Below are positions 25,141 through 32,516 of a stretch of 64,000 nt of DNA, piece after piece (positions within the stretch are counted from its first letter, which is position 1; the number at the start of each line of letters is the position of its first letter). The position numbers and the translations under genes were made by a program. The notes below the pieces were generated by a model. It ran no database searches. It saw only the letters and a program-made list of their open reading frames with translations, and was not told the DNA's origin. Source of the DNA: Candidatus Eremiobacterota bacterium (GTDB lineage Bacteria > Vulcanimicrobiota > Vulcanimicrobiia > Vulcanimicrobiales > Vulcanimicrobiaceae); assembly GCA_019240525.1 (NCBI GenBank), contig JAFAYE010000001.1, positions 1,771,300 through 1,835,299 of the forward strand, given 5' to 3'.

Positions 25141-26745
25141 CTAGCGATGGCCGCTCAAGTTGGCGAAGGGATTGCCGTCGACGTCGACGATCTTGGCGAG
25201 GATGCGAAAGCCGGGCCGCTTGAACGGATGATCGTTGTCGACAGCGGCTAGCGTGCCGGGGAGCGTGCACTGCTGGACGTCGACGCCATTGACGACTCTC
25301 AGGGATACGTCGTCGAGATAGAAGAGCCCAAACGTCTTGAGCGGATACCAAGCCGGCCGGACCTCGAAACAGATTCGCCGGTACTCGTTGCGGTTCTGCC
25401 GGATCGCCGCGAAAAGCGCGCCGGTCCCGGAAAACCATGCGTTTGAGTTTCGATGCACGTAACCGGTAAAGTAGAAATGCGCAAAATACACTGTCGAGAA
25501 GACCATCACCGTTGCGAAGATCGCGCGAGCAACGACCCCCGCGGAGCGAGCAATGCCGGGCTTGCGCACGGAAGCGGCCCAATCGAAGATGAGGGCGCTA
25601 CCGATCGCGGCGAGGATGCAGAAGACCGGTGCACCGGCGAGCGTCCGCGGCGCATTGGGCGTTCCCGGCGCGCCTTGGTTGGTAAGCGCACCTCCAAGCG
25701 GATATGAAGCGAGCCAAAGCCACGTCCAGACCAGCGCCCAGCGGGGGCGGATGTATTTCGCGCTCGCCGCCAATCCAAGCGCAGCGAGCGGAACGACCCA
25801 TCCGAAAAACGCGCCCATGCCGTTCAGATAACGCCACGTAATTGCCGGCTTCGGATCGCCGGTCGTTACCAGATACGACCAGTAGAAATGCGCAGCGTAG
25901 TTGACGAAAAACGTATGTATCGAACCGAGTGACACGCCGCCTGCGAATGTTGCCATGTTGAGCGTGTGAGAAACGGTGTGCGGGTCAAAGAACCACATCC
26001 AGAGCGCGGGCGCGGACACGAGCAACCACATCGCGCAGGCGCCCGCGACGGTGAGCGCACCGCGCCATGACGCAAAACGGCGCAAATTGAAAGCGAGAAG
26101 CGCGCCGCCGAGCAGCACGGCGTAAAACCAACCCGCCATGTACGTATATGCCGTGAGGGCGAGCACGAGCGCCGCGCCGAAAACGGTGCCGATCGGCACC
26201 ATAGAGTAACCTAGAGCGCGCAGCATCAGATAGATGCCGCCCAGCAGGAACGGCAGCTCCGAAGCCGGCTCCCATCCGATGCGCGCGAAGTGCACGAAGA
26301 TTGGCTGCGTCGCCATGAGGAGCGCTGCAATCGTCGCGACGTCGCGTCTTTTTGTCAGCTCGAAGCCAATGCCATAGAGCAGCCCGATCGCGATCAAGCC
26401 GAAGATGACGGCCGGCAGGCGCAAGCCCAGGGGCGTGCGCCCGAAGGTCAGCGCGGATGCGTATGCGGCGATGGCGTAAATCGGCGGATTCCGGGTTACC
26501 GGCGAATAGAAGAATGGTAGCAAGGTACCGTCGAGGTCGTGTCCGGTCGTTGCGATGCTGTATGCGGAGTTATAGAGATCGATTTCGTCGGCGTCCAGTT
26601 CGGTCGGGACGCCGCCGATGTCGTAGAGCCGTAACACCGCACCCAGCAGTAAAATCAGGCCGAGCGCAACCGGAACGGCGTAGCGAAAAATGCGTGCTTT
26701 GATTAGGGTGCGCTTGGGTGATTCACGAAACTCGGGTTGAGGCAT
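25141..26745 (-). CDS. GT39/ArnT-like membrane glycosyltransferase
   Basis: A 534-residue integral membrane protein with about 11-12 helices of the PMT/ArnT (GT-C) fold. After helix 1, the first periplasmic loop begins LRLYDIGGVPTELDADEIDLYN, where the acidic residues match the catalytic Asp-Glu of GT-C enzymes. SPVTRNPPIYA and later FARIGWEPASELP are also family-like. It would transfer a sugar from a polyprenyl phosphate donor to a lipid or protein outside the cytoplasmic membrane. ATG 26745 has GGGGGAA four bases ahead and overlaps the preceding small secreted gene by 43 bases. Confidence 0.8.
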   Translation of the reverse strand: MPQPEFRESPKRTLIKARIFRYAVPVALGLILLLGAVLRLYDIGGVPTELDADEIDLYNSAYSIATTGHDLDGTLLPFFYSPVTRNPPIYAIAAYASALTFGRTPLGLRLPAVIFGLIAIGLLYGIGFELTKRRDVATIAALLMATQPIFVHFARIGWEPASELPFLLGGIYLMLRALGYSMVPIGTVFGAALVLALTAYTYMAGWFYAVLLGGALLAFNLRRFASWRGALTVAGACAMWLLVSAPALWMWFFDPHTVSHTLNMATFAGGVSLGSIHTFFVNYAAHFYWSYLVTTGDPKPAITWRYLNGMGAFFGWVVPLAALGLAASAKYIRPRWALVWTWLWLASYPLGGALTNQGAPGTPNAPRTLAGAPVFCILAAIGSALIFDWAASVRKPGIARSAGVVARAIFATVMVFSTVYFAHFYFTGYVHRNSNAWFSGTGALFAAIRQNRNEYRRICFEVRPAWYPLKTFGLFYLDDVSLRVVNGVDVQQCTLPGTLAAVDNDHPFKRPGFRILAKIVDVDGNPFANLSGHR

Positions 26746-27089
26746 TGCGTTCCCCCGTTATCGCGAGGAACGAAGCTGCTCAACCGCACCGAAACGGAGC
26801 TTGGCGCTTCCGCTGGAACGGTGTAACCGTCAAATCGCCACTTGCCGCAATCCTTCACATAGTATTCGGTGAGCCGGCCTTTTGACTCAATGTCAACCCG
26901 AGCATAATCTTGCACGACGAGGATGTCCATGATCCTCGAGACATCGGTCGCGCCGTGTGAAAGAGCCAAATTCTCAAGCGAGCTCGTGTCGGCATTTGAG
27001 CCGCAGTAGGCGGCATCAGCCGGCCAGGGCAGAACGAACACCGCGGCTACCGCGCAAAATACGACCGTTAACTGTCGGAAATACGTCAT
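26703..27089 (-). CDS. Small secreted hypothetical protein
   Basis: A 128-residue exported protein with a signal peptide (about 1-26, ending ADAA) and three to four cysteines in the mature part (YCGSN, KDCGKW, TQCLNP), suggesting disulfides in the periplasm. Residues about 45-100 alternate helix (SHGATDVSRIMDILV) with strands. No family recognised. GGAGGTG precedes the ATG by eight bases. It overlaps the glycosyltransferase start by 43 bases, so it is likely the first gene of that operon. Confidence 0.6.
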   Translation of the reverse strand: MTYFRQLTVVFCAVAAVFVLPWPADAAYCGSNADTSSLENLALSHGATDVSRIMDILVVQDYARVDIESKGRLTEYYVKDCGKWRFDGYTVPAEAPSSVSVRLSSFVPRDNGGTQCLNPSFVNHPSAP

Positions 27090-27165
27090 TCGTCGTACAC
27101 CTCCGAATCACAACATGTGCGATCCTTCGCTGAACGCCCGAACGTCCCTATCCTAGAAAAGGCCG

Positions 27166-27537
27166 CTAAGACTTCTTCCTTGGTGCACCGCCGCGCTCTC
27201 GGCGTTGCTTCGCGCGCTGTGCGATCGAGTCGACAAAATCGGCCGTTTCCCTAATGAGTTCGCCGGCAGCGACGACGGAGTCTCCAACGTCGCGCGCGCG
27301 GACCGCGGTTTCGTGGACGTTATTCGCCGCTTTTCGAACCGTCCGTCGAGGATTTGAAGCGACGGCTTTAGCGCGTTTGGCGGCGCCGCTAACGGCTTTT
27401 TGCGCTGACTTGCCGGCCTTTTTTGCCGCGCCACCAACTCCCTTGGCCGCCTTTTTCGCAGTCTTACGCACGACGGCGCCCGCAGCTTTCCGCTTACGCG
27501 CTCCAGTGCTCTTCTTGCGGGTTTTCGGTGACGGCAT
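27166..27537 (-). CDS. Histone H1-like Lys/Ala-rich protein
   Basis: A 123-residue strongly basic protein rich in Lys, Ala and Arg. Residues about 1-75 hold repeats such as TAKKAAKGVGGAAKKAGKSA and GAAKRAKAVA, the AKKA-type pattern of histone H1 tails and bacterial HctB/AlgP-like proteins. Residues about 78-110 form an amphipathic helix (ARDVGDSVVAAGELIRETAD), then a basic end. ATG 27537 is used because AAGGAG lies ten bases ahead; a start 39 bases upstream is less likely. It may bind and compact DNA. Divergent from the DUF1469-YihY operon. Confidence 0.65.
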   Translation of the reverse strand: MPSPKTRKKSTGARKRKAAGAVVRKTAKKAAKGVGGAAKKAGKSAQKAVSGAAKRAKAVASNPRRTVRKAANNVHETAVRARDVGDSVVAAGELIRETADFVDSIAQRAKQRRERGGAPRKKS

Positions 27538-27658
27538 TTTGCTTACTCTCCTTGTAGACGCTTGAACGGTTCCCACGCCATTGTAGCGTTAAACGTCCGA
27601 CCGTGTGATTAGTTCGTTCGCCCTTGGGTAAGCCCGCTTTCATTGGAGGAGTACGCAT

Positions 27659-28078
27659 ATGGCAACAAACGGCGCGGATGATAAAACCGGCGAACCCACG
27701 AGTCCCCTTCAACAGCTCGCCGCCGATATCACAACCCTGATTCGGCACGAAGTCGAACTTGCCAAAGCCGAGCTGGGAGAAAAGATTAAATCCGCCGGGA
27801 TAGGCGCTGGAATGCTCAGCGCTTCGGCCATTACCGGGCTTTTGACCGTGGGCTGCCTCACCGCGCTCGTCGCGCTGCTGCTTTCCTTGGTGATTCCGGG
27901 ATGGGCCGCGGTGCTCGCCATCACCGTACTATGGGGCGCCGTAACGGCCGTCTTGGCGATGCTCGGCAAGAAAAAGGTTGAAAATGCGGCCCCTTTCGTG
28001 CCAGAACAGACTATCGAAAACGTCAAAGAGGATTTGGAATGGGCTCGTCAGCGCGCCAAGCAGCAATCTCGAACGTAA
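27659..28078 (+). CDS. DUF1469/phage-holin-like membrane protein
   Basis: A 139-residue protein with a soluble helical N-terminus (SPLQQLAADITTLIRHEVELAKAEL), two helices (about 50-75 and 80-102) and a C-terminal amphipathic helix. This is the DUF1469/Phage_holin_3_6 family, which is widespread in chromosomes and not actually tied to phage lysis; no phage gene is nearby. GGAGGAG precedes the ATG. The YihY gene starts 40 bases inside its 3' end with its own AGAGGA site, so the two are translated together. A membrane organisation role is plausible but unproven. Confidence 0.8.
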   Translation: MATNGADDKTGEPTSPLQQLAADITTLIRHEVELAKAELGEKIKSAGIGAGMLSASAITGLLTVGCLTALVALLLSLVIPGWAAVLAITVLWGAVTAVLAMLGKKKVENAAPFVPEQTIENVKEDLEWARQRAKQQSRT

Positions 28079-28962
28079 TCCCCCTTCTCAAAGAAACGTT
28101 TTCGGAGTTTCAGCGCCACAAGGCTCAGTGGCTCGCGGCGGCGATTGCGTATTTCACATTGTTCGCCGTGGCGCCGCTCATCATCATCGTCGTCGAAATT
28201 GCGGGGTTCTTTCTCGGGCGCCATCAGGTCGTCTTGGATCAGCTATACGGCTACATGTCGTCGACGGCCGGTCCGGCTGCCGCGCACGGAATACAGTCGA
28301 TCGTTACGGCGACCTTCTCGCAGCGCAAAGCCGGCCTGATATCGCAAATCGGCGGCTGGGTCGTCTTCATCTTAGGGGCGGTCGGATTATTCTCGTCTCT
28401 GCAAGAGGCGCTCAACACCATCTGGGACGTCGAGCCCCAAAAACGATCGCTGCTGCAGACGGTCAAGGAGCGCCTGCTTTCCTTTGGAACGGTTCTGGCC
28501 ATCGCGTTCCTTCTGCTCGTTTCGCTCGGCCTCAACTCTTTGTTGACCATCGCCAGCGCAGCGCTCGTGCACGTGTTTCCAGGATTTCCCCTCCTGCTCA
28601 AAATTGCTGACTTCGTGGTATCGCTGGGGCTCGTCACCGGCCTATTCGCATTGATGTACGAATTTCTGCCGGAGTGCAGGATTGCATGGCGCAGCGTTTG
28701 GCCTGGAGCAGCCGTGTCGGCGTTGCTCTTCGTGATCGGCCAATTCTTGCTCGGATGGTATTTGGGGCGTGCCGGGGTTTCTTCGGGGTATGGAAGTTTC
28801 GGCGGCGTCATCATCTTTTTGATCTGGGTGAACTACTCGGCTCAAATCATGTTGTTCGGCGCCGAATTCACGCACGTCTACGCGAGTCGCTCGAATGAGC
28901 CGCAATCGTCGGCCCGTGGCAAACGGCGGAAAGGCCGCTCCACGGCAGCGGTAACGACGTAG
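28039..28962 (+). CDS. YihY/BrkB family inner-membrane protein
   Basis: A 307-residue protein with six helices of the YihY/BrkB family (formerly mislabelled ribonuclease BN). Family blocks are QWLAAAIAYFTLFAVAPLIIIVV, ALNTIWDVEPQKRSLLQTVKERLLSF and YLGRAGVSSGYGSFGGVIIFLIWVNYSAQIMLFGAEFTHVYA. Function in the family is unsettled (envelope or transport). The ATG lies inside the DUF1469 gene with AGAGGA six bases before it. A close paralogue, sharing most of these blocks, is at 53689-54564, so this is a recent or well-conserved duplicate. The tail is basic (GKRRKGRS). Confidence 0.88.
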   Translation: MGSSARQAAISNVIPLLKETFSEFQRHKAQWLAAAIAYFTLFAVAPLIIIVVEIAGFFLGRHQVVLDQLYGYMSSTAGPAAAHGIQSIVTATFSQRKAGLISQIGGWVVFILGAVGLFSSLQEALNTIWDVEPQKRSLLQTVKERLLSFGTVLAIAFLLLVSLGLNSLLTIASAALVHVFPGFPLLLKIADFVVSLGLVTGLFALMYEFLPECRIAWRSVWPGAAVSALLFVIGQFLLGWYLGRAGVSSGYGSFGGVIIFLIWVNYSAQIMLFGAEFTHVYASRSNEPQSSARGKRRKGRSTAAVTT

Positions 28963-28977
28963 CGTGAGGCGATCGAA

Positions 28978-29682
28978 TTATTGTGCTTGCGGAAAAGTAA
29001 ACTCGCGTTTTGTAACCGCATAGCACTCGCAGGCTTCCTTCTCCAAGCCCGCGCGGTTGAGAATTACCATGTTGCCGCGACTGTATTTGATGAATCCAGC
29101 GTCGGCAAAAGCTGTCGCTGCAAGCGTTACGCCGGATCTGCGCACTCCGAGCATCATCGCCAAGAACTCTTGCGTTAGCGGAAACTTATCTCTGCCGACG
29201 CGGTCGTGGGTCATGAGGAGCCAGCGGGCGCAACGGGCATCTAAATGGTGAATGCGGTTGCATGCCACGAGCTGAGCCACCACATTGAGATACCCGATCG
29301 TATAGGCATTCAATGCGTCACGGAACGTGTCAGAGTCCGCGAGAAGCCGCATAAATGTCCGTCGGGACATGACGAAGGCCCCACCGCTCACTTGACAAAA
29401 TGTCGCGTTCGGAACGGTTGACGCGCCGAGCGCGCTGAACATGCCAGTCGTGCCTTCGCTTCCGATAGTTCCAACCTCCACGGCAGTACCATCCAACAAT
29501 GTGGTCACGACCGAAATTACCGAATCGATGGGGAAATAGACCTCGTCCATCGCCTTACCGGCTTCGTACACCGAGTCGTGGGTCTTGAGGTCGACCACAT
29601 GAATGCCCTCGGGCGGCGTGCGATGGCCGTCGCGCAGCGTAGCCAGAAGGGCGTTTTTCGAAAGGAGCGTTGTAGCTTCCAT
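28978..29682 (-). CDS. Crp/Fnr family transcriptional regulator
   Basis: A 234-residue regulator. The N-terminal cyclic-nucleotide-binding-type beta-roll (about 10-130) includes DSVYEAGKAMDEVYFPIDSVISVV and GTIGSEGTTGMF; the Arg needed for cAMP contact is absent, so another ligand or none is likely. Residues about 140-205 carry the winged HTH with FPLTQEFLAMMLGVRRSGVT, matching the family recognition helix. Such Crp-like proteins in poorly studied phyla often answer redox or stress signals. Convergent with the YihY gene and divergent, over a 219-base gap, from the STAS gene. Confidence 0.85.
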   Translation of the reverse strand: MEATTLLSKNALLATLRDGHRTPPEGIHVVDLKTHDSVYEAGKAMDEVYFPIDSVISVVTTLLDGTAVEVGTIGSEGTTGMFSALGASTVPNATFCQVSGGAFVMSRRTFMRLLADSDTFRDALNAYTIGYLNVVAQLVACNRIHHLDARCARWLLMTHDRVGRDKFPLTQEFLAMMLGVRRSGVTLAATAFADAGFIKYSRGNMVILNRAGLEKEACECYAVTKREFTFPQAQ

Positions 29683-29901
29683 TTTAAAGGAATCTCCCCG
29701 CAGGTTGGACGGCGAACGCTTATTTGGTCGAGCTCAGCGTTCCTCTTATGCACAGTGCCCGATAGCGTACGGATGGGCGGCTAAGCGTGTCATCGGGCAG
29801 TGAGAATCGCCGCAGTGTGCTATGTTTACAAGCCCCTGCCGGCGATCGAGTGAGCGGCCGAGACATTTGAGGCACTGCAGAGTGCTCAGAGAGACCGAAC
29901 A

Positions 29902-30195
29902 GTGAACCAGGCCGCTACTCCCGTCGTGCGGATCCATCTTCGCGGCGAGTACGATATCGCGTCGGCGGAAAAGCTCAGAGCGTTGTTGGCGCCCGCCGAA
30001 GAAGCGCAAACGGCAATAATCGACTTGAGCGAAGCCACGTATATAGACTCAGCTACGCTGAATTCGCTCTGCCGCCTCAAGGTAAGAATGGTGGCGCGGC
30101 GCGGAGGCTCCGTTCATTTAGTTGGCGTGAAGCCCATCCATCGTCGATTGTTGCATATCACGAACCTCGACAGATTGTTCGAAATTAGCGAGTAG
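29902..30195 (+). CDS. STAS domain protein (anti-sigma factor antagonist-like)
   Basis: A 97-residue single STAS domain. The N-terminal strand RIHLRGEYDIAS matches the 'xxLxGExDxxxA' start of SpoIIAA-type antagonists, and AIIDLSEATYIDSATLNSLCRL contains the phosphorylation-site loop, where Ser50 of IDSATL is the likely target. It would bind an anti-sigma factor kinase when unphosphorylated. No partner kinase or sigma factor is in the window. GTG start. It is followed 87 bases later by the glycosyltransferase operon. Confidence 0.85.
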   Translation: MNQAATPVVRIHLRGEYDIASAEKLRALLAPAEEAQTAIIDLSEATYIDSATLNSLCRLKVRMVARRGGSVHLVGVKPIHRRLLHITNLDRLFEISE

Positions 30196-30230
30196 AGCGC
30201 CAAGTCGCCGCGCCGCGCGGTTAAATTACA

Positions 30231-30281
30231 CCACGACGAACTCGTTTAAACGTCGGTGGTCGTTGGAAATATATAGCCACC
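30231..30281 (+). promoter_or_regulatory. Leader with alternative hairpins ahead of the sugar/guanidine operon
   Basis: CCACGACG (30231-30238) can pair with CGTCGGTGG (30251-30259) as an 8-bp stem with one bulge and a 12-base loop. The same GGTGG (30255-30259) can instead pair with CCACC (30277-30281), which directly precedes the ATG at 30283. The two pairings exclude each other. The RBS is not obvious. A TATATA at 30270-30275 could alternatively be a -10 element for a leaderless transcript. Which is right cannot be told from sequence alone. Confidence 0.35.
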
Positions 30282-30282
30282 A

Positions 30283-31398
30283 ATGCTACGCCGTCGATCC
30301 CGTGTATTCTGCTTTGCCCACCTGCGTTGGGACTTTGTCTACCAGCGCCCCCAACATCTCATGACTCTTCTCTCGGCCGATCGTGACGTGATCTACTACG
30401 AGGAGGCCCAAGAGACCGACGGAGAGCCCTGCCTTTCGCTGCGACGGGCGGGCAACGTTACGATCGTAACGCCCCGGATCCCCTCAAGTCTTCGGGAGGA
30501 GCGAGCCATTTCGTTGCAGCGGCGAATGCTCAAACAGTTCGTCACCGACGGGCAATACGATGACGCCGTGCTTTGGTACTTTACGCCCATGGCCATGGAG
30601 TTCAGCGACGACCTTCAGGGAATTCGGGTCTACGATTGTATGGACGAGCTGGCGTTGTTTAAGGGCGCGCCGCCCAAGCTGGCATTGTTAGAGCGCGAAC
30701 TTGTGGCACGCGCGTCGTTGATTTTTACCGGCGGCCGCAGTCTCTACTATGCGAAACGACGTCTCCACCCCGACGTATACTGTTTCCCGAGCGGCGTCGA
30801 TGCCGAGCACTTCGCGCCGACTGGTAGAAAGGAACCTCACGACCTCGAGAGTGTTGGGCGGCCTCGAATCGGATTCTATGGCGTTATCGACGAACGCTTC
30901 GATGCCGACTTTGTCGCGGTTCTGGCGCGTGAGCTGGATGACTGGCAGTTAATTTTCGTCGGGCCCATCGTGAAGATCGACGCCGCGACGCTCCCCCAAG
31001 CGCCGAATCTCCACTATTTCGGAATGCGCCAGTACTCCGAGTTGCCGGCCTATCTCGAACACTGGGACGTCGCACTGCTACCCTTTGCGCTGAACGATGC
31101 GACTCGATTTATCAGTCCAACGAAGACGCTGGAATACCTCGCAGCACGCAAAGCCGTGATCTCCACGCCGATCGCCGATGTGGTCGACCCATATGGCACG
31201 CAAGGCCTCGTCTACATCGCTGCGACAGCGGCGCAGGCCGCCGGATATGCTCGCGCCGCATTGCGACAAGGGCCGTCCCCGGCGTGGCATAGCGCCGTTA
31301 GCCGAACGCTGGGCAATTCGTCCTGGCAGGCCACTGCGGCGGCCATGGAACGCCTCATCGACGAGGTCACGGCGACCGCGTCGGAGCGCGCCGGATGA
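30283..31398 (+). CDS. Glycosyltransferase, GT4-like
   Basis: A 371-residue GT-B type glycosyltransferase with no membrane segment. The N-terminal FAHLRWDFVYQRPQHLMTLL is typical of glycosyltransferases that stand next to UDP-galactopyranose mutase genes, and SGVDAEHFAP, GFYGVIDERFDADFV and SPTKTLEYLAARKAVIST follow in the C-terminal nucleotide-sugar domain. The KTLEYLAA block is the usual donor-binding E-x7-E-like helix. It may transfer galactofuranose made by the next gene, glf, whose ATG overlaps its stop by 4 bases. First gene of a seven-gene operon. Confidence 0.82.
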   Translation: MLRRRSRVFCFAHLRWDFVYQRPQHLMTLLSADRDVIYYEEAQETDGEPCLSLRRAGNVTIVTPRIPSSLREERAISLQRRMLKQFVTDGQYDDAVLWYFTPMAMEFSDDLQGIRVYDCMDELALFKGAPPKLALLERELVARASLIFTGGRSLYYAKRRLHPDVYCFPSGVDAEHFAPTGRKEPHDLESVGRPRIGFYGVIDERFDADFVAVLARELDDWQLIFVGPIVKIDAATLPQAPNLHYFGMRQYSELPAYLEHWDVALLPFALNDATRFISPTKTLEYLAARKAVISTPIADVVDPYGTQGLVYIAATAAQAAGYARAALRQGPSPAWHSAVSRTLGNSSWQATAAAMERLIDEVTATASERAG

Positions 31399-32516
31399 GA
31401 CATCCTTTCGACTATCTAATCGTCGGGGCCGGATTCGCAGGCGCCGTTGTAGCGGAACGGCTTGCATCGGACGGCGGAAAGCGCGTGCTGGTCATCGATC
31501 GCCGCAACCACATCGGCGGAAACGCTTACGACTGCCTCAACGACGACGGAGTGCTGGTCCATCGCTACGGGCCGCACATTTTCCATACGAACTCCGACGA
31601 AGTCTTCGCGTACCTTTCGCAATTTACCAAGTGGCGGCCCTACGAACATCGAGTGCGCGCCTCCGTCAGCGGTATGCTGTTGCCGATTCCTATTAACCTC
31701 AACACGATTAATTCACTCTATCAGCTCGACCTCGATTCCGAACAACTGGAGCGCTTCTTCGCCGCACGTGCCGAGCGAAGAGTTCCATGCCGAACTTCAG
31801 AGGACGTCGTTGTGTCGCGCGTAGGCCGCGAACTATACGAACTTTTCTTTCGCGGGTACACGCGCAAGCAGTGGGGTCTCGATCCGTCAGATTTGGACGC
31901 TTCCGTAACGGCTCGGATTCCAGTTCGCACGAACCGCGACGACCGGTATTTCGACGACAAGCATCAGGCGATGCCGCTCGACGGCTACACCCGGATGTTC
32001 GAAAACATGCTCGACCATCCGAACGTGACGGTCTCCGTCGGGGTGGCCTTCCAGGATCTCATCGTCGAACGACTCGCGCGGCAGGTTATCTTCACCGGCC
32101 CCATCGATGAGTATTTTGGATACCGCTACGGAAAGTTGCCGTACCGCTCGTTGCGATTCGAGCACCGAACGTTCGAGGTCGGGCAACTACAAGCCGTTGC
32201 GGTTGTGAACTACCCGAACGATCAGCCCTATACGCGGATCACCGAATACAAGCATCTGACCGGGCAGAAACACGCGAAAACGAGCGTGACCTACGAATAT
32301 TCGCAGGCCGACGGAGACCCCTACTACCCGATTCCGCGCGCGGAGAATGCGGCGATCTATGCCCGATACAAAAATGCAGCCGATGCTTGTCCTAACGTAC
32401 GCTTCGTTGGACGACTAGCGACCTACAAATATTACAACATGGACCAAGTAGTGGCGCAGAGCTTGGCAACGTACGCAAAGATCCGAGGCCGTCGGTCGTG
32501 GACGGAAGTCGCCTGA
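31395..32516 (+). CDS. glf: UDP-galactopyranose mutase
   Basis: A 373-residue flavoenzyme that converts UDP-galactopyranose to UDP-galactofuranose in the cytoplasm. The N-terminal FAD motif is IVGAGFAGAVVAERL. YGPHIFHTNSDEVFAYL, FFRGYTRKQWGLDP (with the substrate-binding Lys-Gln-Trp), IPVRTNRDDRYF, YFGYRYGKLPYRSL and GRLATYKYYNMDQV (with the C-terminal Tyr-Tyr pair) are all conserved. Length is normal for the family. The presence of glf means galactofuranose is used. It overlaps both neighbours (4 and 19 bases). Confidence 0.95.
   Translation: MRHPFDYLIVGAGFAGAVVAERLASDGGKRVLVIDRRNHIGGNAYDCLNDDGVLVHRYGPHIFHTNSDEVFAYLSQFTKWRPYEHRVRASVSGMLLPIPINLNTINSLYQLDLDSEQLERFFAARAERRVPCRTSEDVVVSRVGRELYELFFRGYTRKQWGLDPSDLDASVTARIPVRTNRDDRYFDDKHQAMPLDGYTRMFENMLDHPNVTVSVGVAFQDLIVERLARQVIFTGPIDEYFGYRYGKLPYRSLRFEHRTFEVGQLQAVAVVNYPNDQPYTRITEYKHLTGQKHAKTSVTYEYSQADGDPYYPIPRAENAAIYARYKNAADACPNVRFVGRLATYKYYNMDQVVAQSLATYAKIRGRRSWTEVA

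Noticed and set aside
27659..28078. Phage holin suggesting a prophage remnant.
   Set aside because: DUF1469 is a common chromosomal family and no phage structural, integrase or lysis gene is nearby.
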